64,000 nt of DNA from Ianthella basta (lineage: Eukaryota > Porifera > Demospongiae > Verongiida > Ianthellidae). This document shows positions 9,551 through 20,700 of the stretch, piece by piece (positions within the stretch are counted from its first letter, which is position 1; every line of letters begins with the position of its first letter). The position numbers were made by a program, and so were the translations under genes. The DNA is taken from NCBI GenBank assembly GCA_964019415.1, contig OZ025870.1, positions 10,419,733 to 10,483,732 on the forward strand, in the 5' to 3' direction. The notes under the pieces were generated by a model that was not told where the DNA came from, did not search any database, and saw nothing but the letters and a program-made list of their open reading frames with translations.

Positions 9551-10975
9551 CTTGGAGGAGATCCTCGAGGATATCAGCACTGTGGAACGAATGGCAGGGG
9601 AGTTAGGTCTCCAACTCAATCGAGACAAGTCAGAGGTGATTTGTGATGACAGTACCACAAAGTCGGCCATGCTCCACACTGTCCCAAGTCTCAGTGTAAC
9701 AGATTGAGGCCATGCTACCATACTGAAGAGAACTAAGTCACTTCAGACCCTGGGGAGCAGGCTACAGCTTTTACATGCTCACAATGCCTTTTGCCTATTA
9801 CGTAATGCCCTTGCCATCCCCAAGGTGTTGTATGTACTGCGCACCTCACCATGCTTCCTCCTTCCAACCCTGCATGATTTTGACTACCTCCTTAGATCTT
9901 TGCTGCATGGGCACCATTCTAAATGTCAAGCTCTCTGACTCCACATGGACCCAAGCATCTCTTCCTGTCCATGCTGGTGGACTAGGAGTTCGAAGCACAA
10001 CCCAGCTTGCACCTTCTGCTTATCTAGCATCGGCTGCGGGTTGTATACATCTTGTCCAGCAGATCTTACCCCAAAGACTGGTGAACTCCTCATTCCCAGC
10101 AGCCACAGAGGAATTGGTAGTCTGGTAACAGGGCCTCAAAGAACCAGCTCCATGTGCCCCTGACTCTTCTCATCAGAGGGCTTGGGATGGCCCCTTGGGG
10201 ACAACAGCAGCAAAAGCCCTTGTGAGGAATGCTCCAAATGAGCTAGCTCATGCTCGTCTGCTGGCATCTCTGAGGAAGGAGTCAGGTGAATGGCTACAGG
10301 CACCTCCAATGACGACTATAGGGTTTTAAATGGAAGAAGGTACTTTGGGTGGCAGTGGGGCTCCACCTAGGGGTGGCCCTGTGCAGATTCCACAAATGTC
10401 ATCAGTGCAGCGCTGAAGTGGACCATTTGGGTTCGCACGGCCTTAGCTGTAGGAAGAGTCAGGGTTGGCACTCAAGACACACAGCAGCGAATGATCTTCT
10501 CAAAAGATCATTGGCCTCAGCAAGGATCCCTTCTCTCCTGGAGGCCACGGGCATTGCTCGCTCTGACGGAAGGAGGCCAGATGGGATCTTGGTAATGCCT
10601 TAGAAGAATGGTCGGACACTAGTATGGGATGCCATGTGCCCACACACAGTTGCTCTTTCCCATGTGGCCCTCGCTGTAGGGGAAGCAGGGTTGGTGGCTA
10701 GCCAAGCTGAAAAGGCAAAAGCCCAGAAGTACGCCCTTTTGGGTTCCAGTCACCATTTTGTTCCTTTTGCCATTGAAACATTAGGGCCACGTGTTTGGGC
10801 CAGAGGCCATGTTCTTCATCAAGGAGTTGGGTAGCAGGATTAGAGCTGAGACTGGGGAGCCACACTCACTGCAGATTTTGATTCAGGGAATTGCGGTGGC
10901 GGTCCAGCGGGGCAACAAGGCAGCAGTGAGCGGTACCTTTCCCCCATCAGACATTGATTTTATTTGATTATTTGC
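9551..10975 (+). pseudogene. Non-LTR retrotransposon ORF remnant (RT end and C-terminal nuclease-like domain)
   Basis: The plus-strand translation, with stops and frameshifts, gives the end of a reverse-transcriptase domain (MAGELGLQLNRDKSEV near 9588) and thumb/connector sequence to about 10130. A Cys/His cluster follows (CHQC, then GSHGLSC, near 10395-10450). A C-terminal domain comes next with RPDG near 10575 and WDAMCPHT near 10625. A PD motif followed by a D-containing strand after a Cys/His cluster is what restriction-like endonucleases of R2/CRE-type elements look like; I infer this and have not searched it. No 3' tail or target duplication was identified. A shorter fragment of the same element lies at 32607-32945 upstream of M16 copy B, so it was carried in the duplicated segment. 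Confidence 0.7.
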
Positions 10976-11737
10976 AATCATTTAGTAGTGCAGTGGTTTA
11001 GGCATTGCCCATTTTCAGTATACTAGTAATTAGTAATTTTGTTATAATAATATATGTATAAGCAGGCTTTAACTTGACTCTTTATGTATTACTTATGGTA
11101 TGAATTATGTATAATTGGTGAATTTTTGTAATCACAGATAAGTGTGAACAAAATGATTACAGGAAATATTATTACTACTCCTATTATAACAATTATATTG
11201 TTCGTGCAAATATTAATTTTTGTGATCATTTGCAGCTATTTTTGTACATGTAACAGAGTGGCAGCCAGTACAATTTGTACAATATGTACATCATAGCGTA
11301 AGCAGCTGCAAATGACCCAATGTTTGACCAGCTGCCCAAAACATTATAATTTTTCAGAAAGTGTTTAGTGAAAGAGTTGAGCAAAGTTATAACAGAGGAA
11401 GAGTACCTAAGGATCAAAATGTTCTGTCATTTTAATGAAGTGACTGCTGTGTTGGCATAATATATAGCATTCTATACAATAGTACTTCTAAATACGTTAA
11501 GTATACATATTCTCCTTCTGTCTCTGTACGTGTCTTTCTCCCACCGTATTCCAAACTCTACTCAATATCTGTCTGTTTCTTCCCTCCCTTCATTGCAACC
11601 ATCCTCCCTCCCATGCATCCCTTTTTCCCTCCCTCCTTCCTCTCTCTCCCTCCTCCACTTATGCGGATTCCATATTTCTCCCTCTTTGCCCTTTTCTGAT
11701 CTCTACCTCCTTACGTCCCTTTCTTTTTCACTCTTAG
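10976..11737. other. Upstream region of M16 copy A, pyrimidine-rich intron end
   Basis: The stretch is homologous to 32946-33741 and, from about 11210, to 42541-43134. The last 230 bp is a long C/T-rich tract ending in 'tttttcactcttag', a strong 3' splice site in all three copies. The signal-peptide or first exon of the M16 genes should lie in or beyond this region, but no conserved ATG exon could be recognised. Confidence 0.4.
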
Positions 11738-14661
11738 CCAGTATTAGCGCTTCTGCAGCTGTTTCCTCCCCATCTGTTTCTCCGTCACCCTCACCCCCAG
11801 TAATAGAAGAACGGTGCAAAAATGATGCTGAAGTTTGCAAAGGCACAAACAATGCCTTCCAGTACCGAGTCATCACTCTACCCAATGCTTTGAGAGTGCT
11901 GCTCATCTCCAACAACAAGACATCCACGGCTGCAGCTGCTATGGACGTCCGCTCTGGCACCTTCCAAGACACCATACCTGGGTTGACTAACTTATTTGTA
12001 AACATGCTCTTTCTTGGAACTCAGAAGTACCCAGCCGAGGATGCCTACTCTCAGTTTTTGACAACAAATGGTGGTTTTCAATTTAGATTGACTGATTCTG
12101 AAAACACCAACTATTACTTTTCTGTGAATAGTAATAAATTGGAGGAAGCTCTGGATCGATTTGCACAGTTCTTCATTGGTCCACTGCTTAATGAAGATAC
12201 ATTAAACCGTGAGATTAATGCCATTAACTCGCAGTTTGAGTTACTCAGAGGAGCTTCCCCCCGGCGCACTAACCTATTATTAAAGGATGTTGCTGACCCA
12301 AGGAGCAAGTTTTCAAGGTAATGTTAACATTATTGGGATTGTTCCTTCTGATCATGATGAGTATTGCTTCTTATAAGACTGGTAGCTACTATAGCTATGT
12401 AGCCATAGCAGGAGAGCCTGCACAGTCATATACGTAGTATATAGATTATGTACATTTGTGATGTGTGCTATAATTTTGTGTGACATTAATTGTATACTTA
12501 TCTGCATATTAGACAGCACAGCATGGTGTGATAAGATGCATATTATGTGTACACACATTGGTAAAATAAGTGTGTAAGTGTGGTAATGTTTAGCTATTGG
12601 TATAAGGTAAACCGGTGTAATTTCGTCACTATAGGTTAGTTCCATCAGTTTGGTTTAATTTCAACTCTTCTTCCTTAGTGGTGGGCTTTTAGCTCAGCAC
12701 AACACCGCTATTTTGCAACCTGTCTACAACACTCTCTAAACATAAGCAGGAGTGAATGTGCTTATTCTTGATAAGTAGTAACTGTGTAGACTCACATGAT
12801 CGAATTATCCCGTTTTGAAATAGTGACGGTATTACCCCAGTTAACTTGTAATTATACCAGTAATGTGAGCATGCATGCATTGTGTGCTCACATGACTGTA
12901 CGCATTAAGATAATTATAGGTTTCTATTATAATTATGTCCTGGTGCACACTGAGGACCGTAGGAATAATATTGTGAGATTGTTCTGTATTGTTCCTTGAA
13001 AGGTTTGACATTGGTAACACTGCCACACTCACTGTTCCTGGGATTTGGCAGCAAGTCATAGAATACTACCAGAAAAGATACTCTGCCAATATTGTGAGTG
13101 TCCCATTGTCGCATAAATGTGAACTACATTGTAGATGTGTTGTGTATCTTGTGTTTGTGTAATGTACTTTGTACTTAGTTTATGATTGCTGTATACCTGT
13201 TTTAATTGTTACTTGTTGATTGTATGGTTGGCATGGTTATGGTTGACATGGTTTTGGTTGGCATGGTGTTGTTATAGTTACTGTGACGTTTGCTTGGATT
13301 GTGTGGTTATATATCTTGAGTGATCACGTGTATTTTTCAGTTAGTTAGTTAGTTAGTTAGTGAGTTAGTTAGTTAGTTAGCCAGTTGTCAGTTAGTGAGT
13401 TCCTTGTACCCTTGAGCAGTGTCTGTAAGTTGACTTTGCCTTGTGGTCATTGAGTTGTGTTCATCGGTTCACTTGAGTGTTCGGCGCGCGGCGATACGGA
13501 CTCGCACTTGTGGACACCACAAGATTGTATAACTAGACAATTACAGGTAGAATATTAATGGAACATAATAATTATACTATCTATTGCAAACATGAACGTC
13601 ATTGTGATTGTTGCAATTGGCCTTAATTGATCCCATCACTGAGACCGCATTGCCTCACTGTATGGCGACAAAGGTCCTCTGGCAGAGGATTCAACAGAAG
13701 GTGGCTCCTCCTGTTTACAATTTCATGCGATGCCCTCGTTCATGAAGGAACTTGAGTGCCACCGGGCCACAGACAACTGTTGTTTCTAATGCCACAGTTA
13801 CCAAATGATGACTTAATTGCTTCAAGCTCTGCATACTTCGCTTGCTTCCTTTGCTCTGCCATAGCTGAAACTGCACTTGCCGCTCTGATGGCCAATGAGG
13901 TTGGGGAGGAGGCATATATACATGTCAGGACAGGTCATAATTTCTATTTCCGTACAGATGGACAATGTGGTCCCAGTGATGGGAACAATTAGGACAAATT
14001 CCAGTAATAAAGGAGTCTGAAATGCCCTAGCTGTAATCTGCTGAGTGAATGACACACTTCTAGTGCATATCTGTTCCCCATCGTTTCATAATGTATTATG
14101 TATAATGTATTATCTTATTATCTTAAATTCAATGATATTATAATGTATTATGAGAGCTGCATGCAAATTAAAGCCATAATAATACTTTATAGACCTGTAC
14201 CATGAACTTTGAACCATCCTGTATTACTAAGCAGTCAGCTAGCGACCATTGCTAGCAACTTATATGTATGCCCAAACTATAATAGATGCAGCTAGTCATT
14301 TATGGGAGAGAGGATGTTGAGCAGCTTGAGGTATGGGCAAGAGAGATATTCTCTAACATCTCCAATAAAGGCATCCAACCTACCCAGCCTCCAAGACAAC
14401 CCTTCCCCGCTGGTTACAAGGCAAGGCTGATTGTCTACAAACCACTGACTCCCACTCACGAGCTCAGAATCATATGGCAGACAACGAGCAGGCAGGACCT
14501 GTACAGGTACACAGGTTATGGCCTGCATATACAGAGAGCTAGCGACGAGAGCGCATGCTGGCTGGTTGGTTCTAATTTGATATCAATGTGTCTCTGCTTC
14601 TCTCTATCTCTCTCTGTCACTCCATTCTTCATACACACACATGCACACACACACACTGCAT

Positions 14662-14702
<41 letters not shown>

Positions 14703-17700
14703 CACCTTTCTTCAGGTTTGGAGTAATGAAGTTCATCTCAGAGCTCCTCAACCATGCAGGAAAGGGGAGTCTCTCTCACTACCTCGAGAAAACTCACTCC
14801 TGGGCTTCTTCCATAATATTCTATCAACCAGATAGCACTAGCGGTTTTGCTCTCTTCTTCATTGACATTGACCTGACAGACGCTGGTGTTGCTCATGTGG
14901 AGGATGTGGTTACAGGAGTGTTTGGGTACATTGCAATGCTGAAGGACAGTGAGGATGATGAGTTGAATGCAGTGTGGGAGGTGCTGAAGGCACTGGACCA
15001 GATAAAGTTTGACTATGCACCGCCACCTTCTGGCTCTGTGTTCGAGATCAGGTGAGCTTTGTGCATGTATACACATAAATCCAATCAAATATAATAAAGA
15101 ATTCCATATATAGGAATGTGCACAATGTCTTTTTCCACATAGTATTGTGAAGTGCATGTTATAATTTGCTTCATGCTGTCTACATTTCTTCTTTCGTCTT
15201 CTGCATGATCAGTTTCCTCAATCTTTCCATTCTTTGCTTAAATTTCTGCACTTTGGTCATACTCTGTGCTCACTTCTTTTTCCACCAGTGACCTAGCAGC
15301 AAAAATGCGGACAGTCAAGGACCCTGCAGACTTTCTCTCTCCTCCCCAGCGGTCTATATGGGATATCACACAAGTCAGAAGTTTCCTCAGTTACCTCACA
15401 CCGGACAATAGCAACATTCTTTTTGCAAAACCTGACCTTTTATACAGCAACGGGACCACGCCTCCAAGTATCCATGGTGACTGCACCCAACCAGGAACAG
15501 CCCAACACAACTTCAACGTGTCCACAGCTGATTTATATGAGCCCTACTATGGCACTCTGTATGCACTGTATTGCACTGACCCAGAGCTGATCAAGAAGTG
15601 GGAAGATCCTGACATTCCCAAGGGCACTTTCTTCTTGCCTGATTTTCAAAGGTACGCACCCCACAATCTCACCCTTCTACCCCTGCCGGAGGATCATAGC
15701 AAAACACCTCATTTGGTACTTGATAATCTAAATGGTAAGTGCACATCTAAAAATTTATGTATAATTATATGCATGAAGTCGACAATATAATAATAGGTAT
15801 TGGCTGAACTGTAATTGTACAATTGCCAATTTTTCAGCCACACCTGAAACATACAGTAGTTCCATTTAATAGATTATAGACTTTTTTCGGAACATAAGAA
15901 ACAATAATACAGTGGAACATGTCTAAGATGGTCACAGTATTAGGCAGCTGCCTCTCTAAAACAGCCATGCAGCCTCCCTGGCCCCAAATAGCACTGTATA
16001 AGACATTGTAATCTACCTCTGTAGGGCAACCACCTCTCTATAAAGGTCAGTTAGAACTGGCCCACAAGTGGCTGTCATAGACAGGTTCCACTGTATTGCA
16101 TATTCATGATCAATTCTTGATGTGCCTGCAATTATCTTTTACACTGCCAGTTGTGTAGCTTAGAATTTTAATCTTTGTTATGCATGCACACTTTCCCTTA
16201 CTTCTCTCCTCAAGGCTACCGAGTGTGGTGGATGCAGGACTACCAGTTCAGAGACCCTGTTGTGATGGTCAAGTGTCAGGCGTACACAGGAGCAGTGGCA
16301 GCGACAGTGAAGGACCAAGGTGTGTGTGTGTGTGGACAATAGAGGTATTGTATGAGGTGCACACTTGCCTTATTGCATACCATTACAATACCAGATACAT
16401 GCAAAATGTGTGATTACTCCTAATTCCAGTTCTCTAGCTTGATCAGACATCTGCAAGGTTTCAGAGCATCTGGTCGAAATGTTTCAAACCCCTGTTTGTA
16501 TAAGTTGGTAATTTGAGAACTAACTCCTTGCTCATGTCTACGCCAGCTGAGAAGCCCTCACTTCAGTATGTGATATCATTTCTCCATTTAACCAGCTATA
16601 ATTGCTCGTGAACAAAAGCTATATAATTGCTTTCAATGCAATTAATGCTATACGAAGGTGTGCTTTGACATTCAAGCAAGTTACACTCAGCAGCTATATA
16701 CACAAGGCACATTTGAACAAACTAATGAGATGTGAAAGTTGTTTGTGCAGCCTTAGAACTACTATGGATCCCAAGATAAGATTCCAAGTAGCCCCCACCC
16801 ACCCCACCCTATCCTTTCACTCCACTGCCACTTGTCCCTTCTGATTGCATTTGCAATAGATAATGCTATAATTATGTTTTGTGTATGTTCTTTTTTCTCT
16901 CTTGCAGCCCTGTCCCAAGTGTTTGTCGACTATGTGACTGAACTACTGAATGAGGTGACTGATGTAGCCTCAGCTGCATCATATCAGGTGAACTTTGACC
17001 TCTTGCCAAGCGGCCTCACCCTTGAGTTCTCTGGTTACAGTGACCCAGAGGTGTTTATGAGATTCATGAAGGAGGTGCTGAGTGGTAAGAGATTGAAATG
17101 CCATATCTATAGTATTAGTGCATGACTTTAAATGACATGCTACTGTTATATTTAATATGTACTGGAGCCCAACGTAAATGATCATGAAAATTGTATACGC
17201 ATGACTTGTGCATAAATTTATATACAGTATTTGAAGTTCACCGCACTTGTATGCTTAATACAGCACTATTGCGCGCGTCTAACCAAGAGTAGATAAGAGA
17301 TGAGAGTGTGCAACCGCGTATACGCATCCGTAACAGCATTTTTGGGGCGCCGAAGGCGCCCCTATATTGTTTTCAGATTTAGGTCTTCGTATGGCTTCAT
17401 GTTCGTATATATATATATATATATATTTCTGTCATTTTGCAAATGGCGGCGCTCACGTCGTTCTTTACAAAGCTTTAAATCCTCTCTAATTACGTTTCGC
17501 CGTGTTTGAATCGAACGAAATGTGGTCATAAACATGTGTTAATAGAGTGATACTAATAAAAAGCCTAAGGAACGTCTCTTCTGCGAGATACAGCTCCAAT
17601 TATCACTGACGGACATTGTAAAATGGCCGCGCGCTCGACGCTTTCTGTTTGCTAGGCTCAAAACCATTCTCTTTAGATTTCGCCGTGTATCCAAAGAACG

Positions 17701-20700
17701 CAAAGTGTTTCTAGAACATTTTTAAGTAATATTATTGTGGTAGGAAGCTTACTTAACTGTTTTTCTGCGAGGTACAGCCCTGAATACAACAGAAGTCTGG
17801 TGACCCGTAGGCCAATAATGGAGGACCAGCGAGTCATGACACATAATTATAGCCATGATTCGCTCATATAGTCATCATAGGGTAGCCTTTTAGCCAGCAC
17901 ACTCCTCCTCCAGGCACAAAGTAACAATTGCTCATTTAGAATGTCATATAGATCAAAAAGCAGTAGGCAAACATTTGACAGTTTGGTAGGGATGCTTTCA
18001 CTGGATATGACTGGTTGCTCTGGAGACTTGAAACTCTTGCAAACCCAACGGTCTAGTGTGTCTTGATGTATCTTTCAGGCCAACAACAATACTGTACCCC
18101 CAACTATCTGATTTACTGAACGTACATGGGAAAATTGCTAGCAAGTAGTTCGAGGTTCAGGGGCGCCCTGGCGCCCCACGAGTTTTTTAACTCGAAATAC
18201 TTGTTCTAAAATGACGCAGCAACGCGTCACACGTGGGCATGGTAACGCTACTTAATATTCTGATGTAATGGATGAATACTATTAACAGGATCTGCCAGTC
18301 TAATGTACTCGGCAACGATTGCGAGCCCTTCGGTTTGTTAGTCGGGAGTTGCAACGATGTCCAGGACACCTCTGCAGCGGCCGCGAGGAAGGACCAGGAC
18401 AGCAAGCGTGGCTGTGGGTCACAGCGCTGCCATCCACAGCTCCGCAGCGCTGTCCTCCGAGTTTCACGGTGGCTACGCATAAAGTTCTAGGCTCGATCTA
18501 TCCAGGGAAGAGACCAGCGTTAACCAGCTGGTCCTGGACATCGTTGAAACTCCCGACTAACAAACCGAAGAGCTGCGCAATCGATGCCGAGCACGTACAG
18601 ACTGGCGGATCGAGTTAATAGTATTCATCCATTACATCAGAATATTAAGTAGCGTTACCATGCCCACGTGTGACGTGTTGCTACGTCATTTTAGAAAAAT
18701 GCTGTTATACACGCAGGGATACGCGGTTGCATACTCTCATCTCTTATCTACTCTTGGTCTAACTGTATATGCAGAGGTATCTGATAGATCAGCCGCATCC
18801 TTCAGAGTCAACGTAGAGACCATAAGAGTAGCTTACCAACAAGTGGTGAACTTCCTGAGGGACTACCAGACCACTGCACTACCCTTGCATTATGCAGAAG
18901 AGCTAAGAAGGTGAGGTTCTGGACATGAATTCTGTGCACTGCCACTTCTGAAAGTGTATAGAATGTTTTACTCTCGCATATCTTTATAGTAAAGCTAGCA
19001 ACAAGTCAACCAGTGTGCCAGCATAATTCGATTGTAGTTTCTACACGAGAGAGAACTTGACAAAACTTGCTTCTACTTCTCTGTTTATTCTCCTTAGAGT
19101 GATGCTGCTGGACCCACATTATTCACGCGCAGAGGTGTTGGCAGAACTGGACAATGTCACTGTGGACGATCTACCAACTGCTTTCGCTCATTATATGGAT
19201 GATGTCATAGTTTCCATTTCCAGACTGGAGTGCTATGTAACTGGGAATGTGGACCGAGATGGGGTGAGCAATATTCGCATATAAATAAATGTCTCCTCTG
19301 ATAATATGTCTAATTATACATGAAAATTAGAATTATAGTTATACATAAATTATTTTGAAGAAGAATATTATAATATTATATTTCTGTACTCACTGAACTA
19401 CACTTGCATGGCCTTTCTCCCTATTTTACTTCTATGTACCCCTCTCCTCTTTGCATTAGTACGTACATAATTCCTTTTTAACAAGTATTTCGAGTTAAAA
19501 AACTCGTGGGGCGCCAGGGCGCCCCTGAACCTCGAACTACTTGCTAGCAATTTTCCCATGTACGTTCAGTAAATCAGATAGTTGGGGGTACAGTATTGTT
19601 GTTGGCCTGAAAGATACATCAAGACACACTAGACCGTTGGGTTTGCAAGAGTTTCAAGTCTCCAGAGCAACCAGTCATATCCAGTGAAAGCATCCCTACC
19701 AAACTGTCAAATGTTTGCCTACTGCTTTTTGATCTATATGACATTCTAAATGAGCAATTGTTACTTTGTGCCTGGAGGAGGAGTGTGCTGGCTAAAAGGC
19801 TACCCTATGATGACTATATGAGCGAATCATGGCTATAATTATGTGTCATGACTCGCTGGTCCTCCATTATTGGCCTACGGGTCACCAGACTTCTGTTGTA
19901 TTTAGGGCTGTACCTCGCAGAAAAACAGTTAAGTAAGCTTCCTACCACAATAATATTACTTAAAAATGTTCTAGAAACACTTTGCGTTCTTTGGATACAC
20001 GGCGAAATCTAAAGAGAATGGTTTTGAGCCTAGCAAACAGAAAGCGTCGAGCGCGCGGCCATTTTACAATGTCCGTCAGTGATAATTGGAGCTGTATCTC
20101 GCAGAAGAGACGTTCCTTAGGCTTTTTATTAGTATCACTCTATTAACACATGTTTATGACCACATTTCGTTCGATTCAAACACGGCGAAACGTAATTAGA
20201 GAGGATTTAAAGCTTTGTAAAGAACGACGTGAGCGCCGCCATTTGCAAAATGACAGAAATATATATACAGTGCAAGTTACAATATACACCACTAATCTAA
20301 AGTAAATAATATAATATAATATAATATATACAGTGCAAGTTACAATATACACCACTAATCTAAAGTAAATAATATAATATAATATAATATAATATAATAT
20401 AATATAATATAATATAATATAATATAATATAATTCCCGGGGGGTTAGGCACCCCTCACGAACATGTGATAGGTGTGCCTTTGAAGTATGGGAGATTTTAA
20501 GACTTTTAAATGAGGCAGAATTTTTAATTAGGTCTTCGTTCTTCTACAAGCAGCCCGCCAAATCCTAATATAAATGTGCATAGCATAACACTTAATGTAT
20601 GGTGCATTTATATTGATGCATAGTGGTATCTTGTATATGAATGCAACTTGGCTCGTTGAGACGTGAAACTTGGTGGACAGATCCAAGTGGTCCACCTTCC

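Noticed and set aside
17283-18757. Helitron interpretation of X
   Set aside because: X has true terminal inverted repeats and a 5-bp duplication, which Helitrons lack.
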